Part shown: positions 11,525 through 23,789 of the stretch, piece by piece
Layout: each line of letters begins with the position of its first letter
Position numbering within the stretch: the stretch's first letter is position 1
NCBI GenBank assembly: GCA_002914845.1
Contig: JXTC01000281.1
Location: forward strand, 163,972 to 227,971
Direction of reading: 5' to 3'
Source of the DNA: Trema orientale
Taxonomy: Eukaryota; Streptophyta; Magnoliopsida; Rosales; Cannabaceae
Length of the DNA stretch: 64,000 nt
Notes under the pieces: model-generated
Databases searched by the model: none
What the model was told of the DNA's origin: nothing
Seen by the model: the letters and a program-made list of their open reading frames with translations, nothing else
Made by a program: the position numbers and the translations under genes

Positions 11525-12073
11525 TATGGACAAAAATACTAATTAAAAACTTTAAGTCGTTGTTTTTTGGATAAAAGTGTGAACATGTCAATTTTTTGCT
11601 CTGGTCTTCGGCCTTCATGTAACTCCTCCTTCACATAGAAATCTCATTTACAGATCGGCCCAGCTGCAAGCTTTGCCAACCAAACGATCTCTTCAAATTA
11701 TAGATGATAATCACTATACGACGGCTTTTCTTTGTGGAGATATAGATAGATATTTGGAAAGAGACTAGACTGATACAACAGCGCACTATTTAGAAAATAG
11801 ATATTTCAACTATGTACTTTGTACTAATTAGCTTTTCGATCAATTTAGTGATTCTTTGGCTTTTCTTTTTATATTTTGTCCCTTGTGTTTTTTCTTCTAA
11901 TTTTCTAAATTTGATAGTTCGTGTTTCTGAATGTCTGATTATTTTGATAGTTTTTTTTTTAACATATTTATATTTTTTTTTTTCATACTTCACTACGTTT
12001 CTTTTTTCTTTTTTTTTTTTTTTGTTCTTTTCAACGAATTATATAGATCATTTTCAGGGGATAAGAAATTGAC
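11525..12073 (+). other. Upstream region and probable leader intron of hydrolase copy A
   Basis: T-rich sequence ending in CATTTTCAG at about 12046-12056, just before the leader and the ATG of copy A. The two intact copies also have a polypyrimidine-AG acceptor just before their ATG, so a 5'-leader intron is likely in all three. No protein is supported by the T-rich frames here. Confidence 0.4.
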
Positions 12074-12096
12074 ATGTTAAAGAGAGTTGCTCCTGT

Positions 12097-12232
12097 NNNN
12101 NNNNNNNNNNNNNNNNNNNNNNNNNNNNNNNNNNNNNNNNNNNNNNNNNNNNNNNNNNNNNNNNNNNNNNNNNNNNNNNNNNNNNNNNNNNNNNNNNNNN
12201 NNNNNNNNNNNNNNNNNNNNNNNNNNNNNNNN
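12097..12232. other. Assembly gap (136 N)
   Basis: A run of Ns begins 23 bases into exon 1 of hydrolase copy A. Exon 1 is 261 bases in copies B and C, so it should reach about 12334 if the gap length were right. The sequence after the gap is not exon-like. The gap is therefore probably larger than drawn, or exon 1 is truly truncated. Confidence 0.95.
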
Positions 12233-12246
12233 TAACGATCTTAGAG

Positions 12247-12375
12247 GAGCTACGTTAGCATAAATATGTTTTCATAGAGTGTCACAATATTGACCTTACG
12301 TTCCCCTTTTTTTTATTTTTTTCTATTTTTTACGTTAGTATAAATATGTTTTCATAGAGTGTCACAATATTGATA
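12247..12375. repeat. Direct repeat next to the gap
   Basis: The phrase ACGTTAGCATAAATATGTTT and its continuation through CATAGAGTGTCACAATATTGA occurs at about 12251-12293 and again at about 12331-12373. It is about 43 bp with one mismatch, separated by T-rich sequence. Such a repeat at a gap edge can cause assembly collapse. Confidence 0.7.
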
Positions 12376-14127
12376 CAACGTACAAGAAGTGTCAAATTAA
12401 TTATTTTTCCCTCTCATATATGTAGGAACCTACTTCATTAAATACGATAACTCTACGCTCATACTTGTCAAATTTAAGTGTGTACAATATTATATGCAAT
12501 TGTACATTTTTCCTAGACAGCCCTTATTCATGCATGGTGACCATAATCTTCTCAGCAACTTGTTCAAGAACTAGGTGTTTACGTGGTGGGATTTGACAAA
12601 CCAGGCTATGGAGAAAGTGATTCAGATCCTAACCAGACAGTTAAGAGTTTGGCTTCGGATATAGAAGAGCTCGCAGATCAGTTGGGACTTGGATCCAAAT
12701 TCAACGTAGTTGGAAACTCTATGGGTGGCCAGGCTGTCTGGGGCTTGTCTCAAGTACATCCCCAATAGGTAAGAATTAATTAAGTATCCAAAACAGTATG
12801 CTTTGTAGTATTTCGTTGTGGAAAAATTTCAAAATTTTGGTGTCAAAATCGATAGGTGAACAATTTTGATATTATTTGCCATATTTTCAGCAAATTTTGT
12901 TACGTTTGTAATTAATTCTTATATGATTTGACATTAAATTTGCGCAATACTCACAGCTAGATAAATGCTATACATTGTGATAAATTCTGACATGTAGTAT
13001 ATGCATACTGAGTATTGTTTCTAATATGGAAGCTTGACAAGAAAATTAATTCTCTTATTGTTACGTATCGGACAATTATTTGTCTCATATTATATATCTC
13101 ATAAAGTTTTTGAAATTAATTTGTTGCAAATTAATTTGTGTATTGGGGTTTAATTTGAAAGGCTAGCAAGAGCAGGACTAATGGCTCCCGTTATAAACTA
13201 TTGGTGGCCACCTTTTCCTATCACAAACAACCTCTAGCGGATCAATGGGCACTTAGAGTAGCTTATTACATGCCATGGCTGACCTATTGGTGGAACACTC
13301 AAAGACTGTTTCCAGCTTCAAGCGTTATAACTCGTAATCTTGATATTCTTTCTAAGCAGTATCTAGAAATTTTCAATAAATTGTCAGTAATAGATCCGGA
13401 GAGGGAAAAACAAAAGGTACTTACAAATTGATCTTTTACGAGAAGTTAGTCATTGTACATTTTATGTACAACGTAATTAATATTCCAACTGAAAAAATCA
13501 CATTGATCTTGTTCTCTGACTTGTGTCGAAATCATAATGACACTCAAACCGAAAATTGAAAAAACATATAAGGATAAAAAACCGCACACACACAAATACA
13601 CCTTTCTTACCGGTTTAATTATGACTTTTTTTAATTTCTTTTATTGAAGTAGCAATGACGTATTTGAATTAAAAGAATAATGCACATAGCCAAAGAATAA
13701 AAATTTCATTGACTTGTCTATCTTTTTGCAACTCATGGGGTGCTGTGGTACAAATTTGGAAGAATCCATATTATTATCAAAATTATTTGATATTCAACTC
13801 ATCAAGTGTTCCTTTTTTTTCTTTTTTTGGCAGCAACAAATGACACAAGGAGAATTTGAGTCGTTTCATCGAGCGATGAGGATTGGAATTGGGAAATGGG
13901 AATTTGATCCAATGGATCTAAAGAACCCCTTTCCAAACAATGAAGGATCCGTACATCTATGGCAAGGAGAAGAAGATAGGCTTGTACCAATTAAGCTTCA
14001 ACGCTACATTGTTGATAAGCTTCCATGGATTCACTACCATGAGTTACCTGGTGCTGGCCACTTTTTCCCGAGTGCTGATGGAATGGGTGAAGCTATCTTA
14101 AAGCAATTGTTAACTGGGGATAAATAA

Positions 14128-15321
14128 TGCACTGCATTTCCATCATTAATTGTCTGTGCTTGAAACTATTGGGTATTAGTAAAAAGAAGGTTGAGAAATT
14201 AGACTGTGTCCTTTTGTTACCTTTGTTTTCATAAATATCCATTTTTTTTTCTTTTCATAGCTAAATGACTGAATATATGTATTTTTACACTTGGTCCCAC
14301 TTTAGTTTATCATATTTAGTATATACAATATTATGTTGGACAAAGTTATTACAACACTACTTAAAATATGCCTAAAATTTGGTTCTTTTGCTATAAGACC
14401 CTTAGGTGAGGAAATGAAGGGGGAAAAAAAAAGAAAAAAAGAGAGAATATTTTAATCAGTTAATTTATAAGAAATGAGGAAATTAAGAATAGTGATTATA
14501 ACCTAATATATGTCTACTCTAGAATAAGCTTTGTTAAATTAGCATTGTTGAGAAAATCAAAAAATATTTAAATATTGGATTAGTAACAAAATGCAGCCAT
14601 TTCAAAATTCTGGCCAAAAATTTGTACAGAAAAGAAATTTTTTTTCAAAAAAGTGAAGTATCCCTTTCCAAATCCATGAGCACTTAACTTAGGAACCACC
14701 TAGCTCCCAGCATTTGCTATGTTTGATATATTTCCATATCACCACCCTACCCTAAAGTCTATTCTTGAATCACCCCTGTTTGTCCAGGACTCAGAAGAGT
14801 CATATTAGCATCAGCTACTGTTTGAATTCCTAGATGGCCATGGATTTCTGGGGTAACAAGTCGCACTCCAAGTGGGTTAAACCAAATGGGTTAAACCTAA
14901 AACAGCTAGCTCATCTGACCTGTTACTTGAAGCTAACAACGTCTGCCATTCCAAGTGATAGAATTTACTAGAACATATTAGGGATTGAGCGCAAGCTGGA
15001 TGCTTTGAGATTTGTGGCTTGCTTGACAAAATTTGGAGTCAAGGCCATAGGATTAATTGTTCGATCATAGTTGGGGACTAAATGTTTGTCGTCGACACCG
15101 AGATTAGGGAGAACGAGAAGAGCGACTTATTAGGCATCTTGGTTCGATGAGATGAGCTTCAAAACTAACAGGTTAATGGCACCAACCACTCCAAATTAGG
15201 ACTGAGATTTTCAGATGAAGAAGAAGAAAAAGGAAACTAAGAACCTTTTAGTACAAATTGTGTCATTTTTCTAAATCTTACTGTATAAAAGACAAGGACC
15301 GTATATTTATAATTCTTTTTT
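14128..15321. other. Intergenic DNA downstream of copy A
   Basis: Holds the 3' flank of hydrolase copy A, then AT-rich DNA. Around 14855-14905 there is a short internal duplication of GTGGGTTAAACC/ATGGGTTAAACC. No gene or element is recognised. Confidence 0.35.
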
Positions 15322-15672
15322 GGGAAAAGTTCATAAATACTCGTTTTCAAAATTATATTTTTCATAAATACTTATTATTTATTTTTATTTCATAAATACC
15401 CGTTTTTATACTTTTTTTTAAAAAAATGTAGACCACTATAGTTTTACATGTGAAATGTATACCACGGTATATATTTCAAGTATTAAATATATACCGTGGT
15501 CTATATTTTATGAATAAAAATTATAGACCACTCATATTTTGCATATGAAATATAGACCATAAAAATGGGTATTTTTGAAAGAAAAATTAAAAGTGGGTAT
15601 TTTTGAAAGAAAAATTAAAAATAGATATTTTTAATAAAGTTTTAAAAAACGAGTATTAGGCATAATTTTCAC
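15322..15672. mobile_element. Small foldback element
   Basis: The left arm (GGGAAAAGTTCATAAATACT then repeated CATAAATACCCG phrases) mirrors the right arm (repeated GGGTATTTTTGAAAGAAAAA then CGAGTATTAGGCATAATTTT). The centre has the palindrome-like TATACCACGGTATATA and ATATACCGTGGTCTAT. Flanking T-runs prevent a clear call of a target duplication (TTCTTTTTT versus T9). About 350 bp, no ORF. Confidence 0.55.
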
Positions 15673-15789
15673 TTTTTTTTTAAAACAACATATTTCCCTT
15701 AATTTTCTCAATTAACAATCGCATACCCTATAAGAATAGATTATTTTCATTCACCCTATATTTGTAATTATTTTTGGTTTGTACCGTAT

Positions 15790-16600
15790 AACTCTAGAAA
15801 TCCCAATAAGGATCAGTAAGATCTATTTTCGCCTATTGCATAAGATTTTGGATATTACCTTGCAACAAAAATTGTAGACTTGTAGGCCGATCGTCCATAA
15901 CCAACTAGGGATAAAAAATTTTGGACGAGCGCAATATTCTTTCATTCATAGGCTTACAGAGGGTACCTCTAAAGAAATCTAAAATAGTATCTATAACGTC
16001 CCTCTCGGTAAGCCGTCAAGGCCAGGGACTTTAAATTGGTTCATCTCCAAGAAAACTTATTCAATCTCCTCCAGTGATGGCAAGGAGATAAACTCTCTTG
16101 CTATTCTAGTGATCAAAAAGATTAGAGGGGTGATAAGACCCTCCAAGTCAGGCTGGCTAATGGTTTTATCTTGCGCAAACAGAGCTTCAAAGGATGAGTA
16201 CTTAAATCTAGCACTAATTTCTAATCTTTAATCAATCCAGTCACTCACTTTTAATAATAAATCAATGTAATTCCTTCTGCTCCAAGTAATAGCAAATAAG
16301 AAGACAAAATAGGTGCATCTATCCCCTTCGAATTCTTTGAGCCAATTAACTCGCAACTTTTGTATCCAAAAAGATCTTTCTATGATGCTTGTGATCATCT
16401 TTCTCTTATGTTGGGCTTGTAGAAGTACAAACATCGAAGGCTCTCCGAAAATCTAAAATTGTATTGTAAATTTCGAAATTAGGATCGATTCCATCTCTTG
16501 AGAGCCTTTGATTCTTTCCATTTTTCTTATCACTGAGGCCAGGTCGCCCAAACAATTAAGGATAACTGGGTGATGATTAGACAAAGAGGAAGGAATACAC
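15790..16600 (-). mobile_element. L1-type LINE remnant (endonuclease end to RT start)
   Basis: On the minus strand, broken frames read three consecutive LINE landmarks. SNHHPVILN (about 16580-16550) corresponds to the SDHxP motif at the end of the endonuclease. FWIQKLRVNWLKEFEGDR (about 16360-16300) corresponds to the WxQKSRxxWLxEGD linker. LEEIE then FLEMNQFKVPGLDGLP (about 16080-16010) corresponds to the KAPGPDGF block at the start of reverse transcriptase. Stops and frameshifts are frequent, so it is long dead. The rest of RT is missing. Confidence 0.7.
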
Positions 16601-16639
16601 CAACCAATAGGGAATTTACACATAGGGGTTTACTATAAC

Positions 16640-17834
16640 ACTCATGATGAAAAAAGGGACTCACTTATAAATATTATCAAAACTTAACCCACATTGCTAC
16701 GTTATATATCTAAAATTACTTGGATACCATTTTCCTAACAAAACCTAAACTACATTTTTCTCTGACTCACCCTAAATTACTTCTGTCATTGATCTCCACC
16801 ATTTGCAGTACCCCACCACCATTGTCGGTCCTGATCTGATTCTAGCAGCGCCTCTGCTCGACTAGGGTTACAAAATTTTGACGATGATCAAACCTGTATT
16901 GCTGCTTCTCCCGTCATTCTGATCAATTTTCGACTGGCGATCAAAAAATATCGACTGGGGTCGAATTACCATTCGACCATAGTCAAACAATCTCGATCTC
17001 GGTCGAACATGGTTGGTCATTTTTCCGACACAACGTCCTTCAATTTTGACTTTTTCGACTTGATCAAAACTTTTCTACTAGGATCAAGTTAGAGATAATT
17101 TTAGAATTCCGAAATTTTTATTAGAAAAAAGTCCTGATTTTTTAAATGATTTATATGTTGTCGTTCATCACATGCTTTAAAAGAGTGTCAAAATTTGATA
17201 ATACCTCCACAACATTAGCTTTGTTAAATAAAAATTTTCACGATGCACTATCTTCCTTTCGAGATATCCAAATTAATAACCAAAATATCATTAGTGAAGT
17301 CCTGCTAGTTATACGGTCAAATGAATACAATTAGTGGAAAAAAACCATCAAATCTGTGCCCTATCTTGGCTCTCATCTCCTTGATCAGAAGATGGAGAAA
17401 AAAAATATTTTTTTGTCAGTCTTTCTAGGAATGGGAAGACATGTTCTTATAATTTTAACCTTTTTTTATTAATTCCTATAGTGATGATTTGGTTTTGTCT
17501 TTTAAAGTGCCACCTCATTTATTAAACATTTTTAGACTTCAATTTGCAACACAATTAAATATTTGTTGTATACTTTTCTTCTTTTTGGAAATGCAAGGTC
17601 ATTGTGTTAAAACATAGGCCATACAAAATAATAATAATAATAATAATCCCATTCCCCCAACCCGGGCCAAAAAAAACACACACACACAAATACGATAGCA
17701 TTTAATAATAATTTCATTGTGTACAAATTTATAAATATTCACCGTGTTGGAAAATGGATGTGTTACACCATTGTGTTTAGCCATTTTGAGACTAAATTAT
17801 GAGTGAGATCCTCTACATATTAGTGAGAGGTCAT
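16640..17834. other. AT-rich intergenic DNA
   Basis: No gene is supported. It contains a degenerate series of TCGACT/TCGAC-GGTCGA phrases (about 16850-17080) and a (TAA)n run near 17627-17646. Confidence 0.35.
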
Positions 17835-18960
17835 TGTTGATATGTATTCTCCTCCGTGAGTACATGAAATTCAAGTATTTACTTGCTCAAAATGATAATA
17901 GGGTGAATGAGAAATTGTCACCCAAAGTGAGCCAAGTGAGAAGGAAAAAAGAGTGGGAATTGGTTAAACTCCCACATGGAAAATGAACACAAACCAAGAG
18001 GTGTTTATATAGAGTTGTCTAACTTTTAGTTAGTAACTTGATAAGCTGAGAGGCTCTCTCTTGCGCGCGCACGCAGGGGGGTACAAATCACGGGCCGGAC
18101 AGCATGCGCTTGTGTGCGCCCACCCGTCCTGCGGGCACGAATGTCGGACCGAAAAGCCCACTCCGAATTGGGCCTCGTTTTGCACCTTGAACTATTTTTT
18201 TTTCCTGTCTCAAAGCACAAAAACGTTTGGAACTTAATGAAATGTAACATCCAAAATTTTATACTTCTGTAACAGCCTAAAAAATGTTTGGAATTAATTT
18301 CCAAAAACTGATAAAATGTTTTTAGGCTTTATGGAGAGGATTGATGGCAGATACCCCCTTGAGCACTATAAAAGGAGAGCTCATCTTCACTTCATGACAC
18401 ACCAAAAACGAAAATCAAAGCCTTCCTATCAGATTCTCTCCATCATTCTCTCTAAAGCCTCTAGTTCAATTGTTCTTGAAGTTCTTGAGTTTTCTAGCTA
18501 TAATTCTTAGAGATATTTAGAAATTTCGTAGCTAGATTTTTTTGTTAGAGTGTTAGAGTTCATAAAAAATCCAGTTCGTAGAGTAGAGGTGTTGGTGCTT
18601 TGTCTACCACTCTTAGTCGTTGTATCCTGGGAAACTGACGCTTGTAATTCCTCAAGCATTCTACCGGAGGAGGTGAATCAGTTTTAAGGACACTGTGTGG
18701 TACACAGGCCTCGGCGGTTAACAAAATTTTATTTTGCAGGAATACTTGTTTGGAAGTGCTGCCGAAATTCTGCTCAAGGTTGGAGCATCATACGTTGGTA
18801 ACATTATTTATTGAAAAATTTATTATAAAACTTTTTGTAACTTTATATATTGCATGTTATTATTTCTTACACACCGTGCATAAAATATTTTTCTCCTATT
18901 CTACCGTAGGATTTTCCTAAAGTGGATATTATCGTTATGACCATAAAAAATTGGGAACTT
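17835..18960 (+). mobile_element. Probable LTR/leader of a degraded retrotransposon
   Basis: A promoter-like CACTATAAAAGGAGAGCTC (18364-18382) is followed by a leader rich in TCTCTCC and by moderately GC-balanced, non-coding sequence (18590-18800), a layout resembling an LTR R-U5 region. A GC-rich patch (18060-18180) with GCGCGCGCACGC is unusual for the surroundings. A TGTTGATATG start at 17835 is possible; the end is not defined and no target duplication is seen. No gag or pol survives. Confidence 0.35.
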
Positions 18961-19032
18961 AAGTTATAGGAAATATTCCTTGAGTCTCTGAGAAATTCAT
19001 TATTCATTCTCTCAGTTTTTACAAATAATACA

Positions 19033-19826
19033 GGACAAAGTACCCTACTCTCTGACTTTTGCTAATAATAGTCGTTTACTATCTCACATTTTAAATTTAG
19101 CCCATGCGCCTTATTTTTTGCAAATATAATGTCAATTTACCCTATTTTTATAAATACAGTGTTGTTTTAGCTCAATTTTTATAAATATGGTGCCAAAATG
19201 GCCTACTAAAGATCCGCGAATATTGATAGGAAACGTTTGGGTTTTTTCGATTAAAATAATACTTATTTATAAAACTAAATTCAGTTTTATGCAAATAAGA
19301 TTATTGAAATATTTTCTGTCATTTTTGATTTTAACTATAAACTTGTTTTTCAAATTTTTGTGCAAATTTGAAAATATAATAATTTCACCTCATTTCTTCC
19401 CTCCTATTTAGTAAATCTGGATATTTGGTGGGTAAAATGACATTTTTCTCTTAACATCATCTACTAAATAGGTCAAATTGACACAATATTTGAAAAAAAA
19501 TTGGGGTAAAGTGACACGAATGATACTAGGTGTACCAAGATTGTTACCAAATTTTTAATACCAACACATGTGGCATATGAGTTGGCATTATTCAATTAGT
19601 GTATTAGAACTTACCACAAATAAATTAATCATATTTACCAATTGTATTATGCCAATTCACATACCACGCGTGTTGGTATTAAAATTTTGGTACAAATTTT
19701 GGTACACTTAGCATTATTCAAAGTGACACTACATCTGTAAAAATTAGGGTATATGAAGAAATTTCAAATGTGAGGGGGCAAAAGACTACTTTCAACAAAA
19801 GTGAAGGAGTTGTAGGTATTTTGTCC
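19033..19826. mobile_element. Foldback element with near-perfect 9-bp target duplication
   Basis: The left arm starts GGACAAAGTACCCTACTCTC; the right arm reverse-complements to GGACAAAATACCTACAACTC. The similarity continues through ACTTTTG, GTAGTC and CTCACATTTGAAATTT-like blocks. Flanks are AATAATACA (19024-19032) and AATAATAAA (19827-19835), 8 of 9 identical. No transposase frame; the largest ORF inside is low-complexity. About 794 bp. Confidence 0.65.
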
Positions 19827-20370
19827 AATAATAAAAGTAACTTATGTGAATTAGAATATTGATATCAATTTCACAAACCACCTACTTTGGCCAAAATGAC
19901 GGAAGACATTTTTTCAAATAATCAAATATCCTTACCCAAACATCAAAAAGGACGAAAATGTAATTTCTTCTCTTTCTTTTCTTAACACCCCTTTTGCTTT
20001 TTCAGTTGGTTAGTGAGCTCATTTAGGATAGTTTTTACTTTTGCTTTATGCAATAGAGGGAAAAAAATAAAAGTCATAATTTTTAGTATAGTGCTTAGAT
20101 GGTATATTTTTAATTTTATGATATAAATAGTATTTTTTTTTGTCATTTATTAAAATAAGGCTAAATATGAAAATATTAATTTATATTAAAATCCAAAAAG
20201 AAAGATTTTCATATTTTTCTTGAAGCTCTTCTTAAAGAAGCCATATAAGTCTGACTTCCTCTAGAAGAACTTTTAGAGCCCAGAGATTCTTATAATATTT
20301 CACCCAAATGGGTTCAGAAGCTGTTTTTTGGGCTCAGAAAATTAAAAAGTACTTTCTAAAAGCCCTATTA

Positions 20371-22504
20371 TGTCACGCCCCAAGACCAAGGACATGGCAA
20401 CTGCCACATGTCCATAAGGATAAATCTCATAGACACGAAAGGCTTCGAATCCAATCATTATTAAAAATCTAAATAGATCCATTAACACACAAAATATCTC
20501 ATCATAATAAAACACCAAATCAATCTAAACCGTCAATAACAATATACTAAATCCATAATAACAAAAGAAACTAAAACCATAACAATAATCTAGTATACAT
20601 CAAATAACCCTCAATGTTTCAATATGGAAACTAAACAACACAATAGCTCTAAATAGTAAATCTGAGTCGTCAAACGATCTTCCTCCTTTAAATATGAGTT
20701 CCACTTATTGACTATTCTCCGAATCTGAAAAAGATTAAAGAATAAAAGAATGAGCTCGACAGCCTAGTAAGTAACTAATAATCTCTACTAGTTAGATCAA
20801 GCATATGCAATTTGAAATATTTAGTAAGTATTTTACAAAATAACTCTAACTTCGAAATCAATACTTTTTAAAATAAGGAAATGAAACTAACTAAAAACCA
20901 ATTTAACAAAATAGAGAGTTTCAAAATTCATTGTATCAAACTTGTTAAATAATCGATATCACTTTTAAATTCTACTCTATAGTTTTGGCGACTATGGCTA
21001 TACTTAACTCCTGTGACTAGGTCCAAATCTGCTACAAATAACCTCTGTAGCCGGGTCCGAATCTACTATAGATAACCTCTGTAGCCGGGTCCGAATCTAC
21101 TATAGATAACCTCTGTAGCCGGGTACGAATCTACTACATTTAACCCTGCAGCAAGGTTAGTATTGTCTACATATAACCCCTGTAGATTGGGTCCACATAC
21201 ATAGTCACTGAAGAGCATTTCAACACATTCAATTATAAAACAATTAATTAATATCTTTTATATTTATCAATAAGGTAACAACTTCCAAATTATTTAACAC
21301 TAGTAACAAACATAAACTTGATCCATATTTTATTCGAAAGATAGTTATCTCTTGTCAAAATAATTTTTATTTATTAATAAATTGCTTGAAAATAAGTTCA
21401 GATTTACAAACATAATATTCTTTTAAGAGAAAGCAAAAGATAGTAACTTAAATAAAACAAAGTCACTAGCAAAGATGAAAGGTTACTTACCTGTTCGCTA
21501 ATCTAACTAATTACTAGCTACCACAAGAACCTATAATTATAACAAAAATCATACATAAATATGAAACACTTAATAGGTAGCTTAAATTAAGCTTAACACA
21601 ATGTCTAACTTGTTGCCCATGCACACTTGATATATTCACTACACTATCTTGCATAACCTCAACATCAAAACTCATAACAATTTCAAATTAATTCTAAAAA
21701 TTATGAAACTTAGAGAACAATTTCTACAAGTGATTAGGATCCTAAAAGTACCAAGAACACAGCTGTAGGATCCATAGGTAGGCCCCACATAGCTGAGCAA
21801 ACTGCTGACACGTTTTGCTCTAAATGCTGAAAGTTATAAAATTTTTTCAGATTCGTAGTGCTCATTTTGAAAGAATATATCTCTCTGGTTATAAGTCTAT
21901 TTTTGACAAGTTATATACCATTGAAAAGTTTATCGAATAAGCTTTTCAACCATACCAAATATGACTTATTAAGCTAATAGAAGCACTAGAAAAACTAGTC
22001 ACAACCTCTGCTATATTTTACCATCTTAGATCCAAACTCAAAAATTTATAACTTTTAATCTAAACATCCAAATCACGTAATTTTGGTCTTATTTTAAACC
22101 TTACAGCAAGAATAATCACTTAAAATATAAATTAACCCTCGAAACATGACTAAAACAAAAAGATGTTTGAAGAATTCTAGACCTTAGATGATTGATTAAC
22201 CCTAAGAATCCTAAATAATTAATCGATAATTGATAGGGAGGAGTTCTTTACCTTAGAAAATTGACAATTAACCTTCTCCCTCTTCTCCCCAAGCTCTCAG
22301 TCATTCTCTTTTTCTTCTGCAGAGCACTAAATTTTTTTTTTTTTCGGTCAGACTCTGAAAGATCGATGATATATCTAGAGTTTCCTAATCTTTTAAATTA
22401 CTTAATTATCCTTGTATAATTAACTAAACTCTTGGTCTTTTTGTCCTTTGCCCTTTCATTTATTTATTTCCTTTTTTTTTAGGTATACTATATGGGTTAT
22501 TACA
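20371..22504. mobile_element. Probable solo LTR of a Ty3-type element
   Basis: The segment begins TGTCACGCCCCAAGACC and ends GGGTTATTACA, which reverse-complements to TGTAATAACCC, so the ends are imperfect inverted repeats of the TG...CA kind. Flanks are TATTA (20366-20370) and TATCA (22505-22509), a plausible 5-bp duplication with one mismatch. Length 2,134 bp, no internal coding region. The interior carries a small tandem array (see separate entry). Orientation is unclear. Confidence 0.5.
21000..21195. repeat. 34-bp tandem repeat inside the solo LTR
   Basis: A unit of about 34 bp (CCTCTGTAGCCGGGTCCGAA then TCTACTATAGATAA) is repeated about three times almost exactly between 21046 and 21145. 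More diverged units lie on both sides (21010-21045 and 21145-21195, the latter with CCCTGTAGATTGGGTCC). Confidence 0.8.
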
Positions 22505-22672
22505 TATCAGGCCCAGTATATAATTAGTTACATGTTTAATGTAAATATAATTTTGTCTTCTCGCATTTTAATCTTGACTACATTAGACATAAATGTGAAA
22601 TTTGCTTTAATTAATTTGTTAATACAAGGGGATACTTTTTTGTTTTTGAAAATCTAATTAATAAATCACACA

Positions 22673-23135
22673 GGGATAATTACATTGTTATACCTTACAT
22701 TTGACATTTTGTTCAATTTATATCTTGTGTCTTATTTATTATTAACATTCTTTAGATTTAGAACTCTTCTAATAAATTTATACCTTATTTGGATTAAATA
22801 CCAATTTTGACTAATTTGTTTACCAAATTATCCTTTTAAATATATATTTGAAAAGAATTTCAAATTTAAAACTTATCAATTTATTTATAGGTTTTTTAAT
22901 TATTTTTTTAATAATTGTTTTTTTAAACATTAATTTTAATTAGTTATAAATTTTAATACTTAATTTAAAAAATATATATCATTAAAGTTTAAAAAGGTAT
23001 TTTGATAAACTCAATGGTCAAAATTGGTGCTTGAGAGGTTATAAATTTGTTAAAATTTTGCATTTGAATGTCAATATTGATAATAAATAAAACACAAGAT
23101 ATAAACTAAAAAAATAGTTAAAACATCCAAATCAC
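22673..23135. mobile_element. Foldback element, right end eroded
   Basis: The left arm begins GGGATAATTACATTGTTATA and contains TATATCTTGTGTCTTATTTA. The right arm carries the mirror image (TAAATAAAACACAAGATATA near 23085-23104) and the preceding blocks in inverted order. The terminal right bases do not match, so that end is lost. A one-armed relative lies at 62893-63065. Confidence 0.5.
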
Positions 23136-23618
23136 ATATTTCGCCAAATTTCATAGGATCTTTAAGCAATTTTCGCAAGAAGAAAAATATCATGCGAGTA
23201 AAATAGTAGTAAGATATTTTGATATCTAATTCATAATAGTACATAGATATACCACGAAGTTTTTAGAGGAGAGAAGAGACTAAGACCAAGGACAAAACTT
23301 TCGCCGAAATTTTGGAAATTTGAGGGTACTGAAATATTTTTTAGGCCTAAAAAAAATTTGAGGGTACTGAAAATTTTTTTTGAGAAATATCGGTGAAATT
23401 TTAGAAAAAAAATATCGATTTTTGAAACATGCAGTGTAATTTTTCTAGAATTTCGAGAAATTTAGTGAAAATTTAGAGAAAATTTCGAAACTTGAAGAAA
23501 AACCTGAAGTTAATAAATTTTTCTTTTTGTTGGATTATTTTTAAAGCATAACAATTTTACAATTTTTTACACATTTTATACACAAAAATATAAATATATT
23601 TCAATGTATTTTTTTTAA

Positions 23619-23789
23619 GGGCGCGTCTACAGTAGGGGCGCCCCTACGTAGGGCCCTGTCTATTCACCGTTGGATAGGAATCTGTATATAAATAGATTCT
23701 CCACAGATTCCCGTTATTCTCCACAGATTCCATCCAACGATAATTAAGGCATGACCCTACGTAGGGACGCCCCTACCGTAGCCATCCCC
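23619..23789. mobile_element. MITE copy 1, complete with 9-bp target duplication
   Basis: The 171-bp element starts GGGCGCGTCTACAGTAGGGG and ends CGCCCCTACCGTAGCCATCCCC, giving terminal inverted repeats of about 22 bp. Internally a second inverted pair surrounds ATAGATTC...CACAGATTC. The 9-bp TTTTTTTAA is found on both sides (23610-23618 and 23790-23798). The GC-rich ends stand out from the AT-rich surroundings. Non-coding. Confidence 0.8.

Larger units (their letters stand above)
12074..14127 (+). pseudogene. Alpha/beta-hydrolase copy A, partial and disrupted
   Basis: First member of the hydrolase family. Exon 1 starts at 12074 (reads MLKRVAPV, cf. MSKRIALV in copy C) and runs into the gap at 12097. 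Exon 2 is 12556-12768, exon 3 13162-13416 and exon 4 13834-14127. The splice sites of exons 2-4 are conserved. The nucleophile elbow is GNSMGG in exon 2. The acid (GEEDRLVP) and histidine (GAGH) lie in the intact exon 4. Exon 2 has one extra base near its end compared with copies B and C (213 versus 212), so its last codon reads TAG. Exon 3 lacks 22 bases after PFP plus one codon later. The two shifts cancel, so the frame is open again from the first base of exon 3. The only stop seen is that terminal TAG. It is most likely a pseudogene; a sequencing error or alternative donor would change this. Confidence 0.75.

Noticed and set aside
11812..12072. 86-codon ORF rich in Phe/Leu
   Set aside because: It reads a T-rich tract upstream of hydrolase copy A that looks like a leader intron; low complexity and no domain.
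18026..18304. 92-codon ORF over the GC-rich patch
   Set aside because: The patch belongs to a probable degraded LTR; composition is odd but no protein family is recognised.
21046..21145. Possible CRISPR-like array
   Set aside because: Units are contiguous with no spacers and the DNA is plant nuclear; a plain tandem repeat in an LTR.
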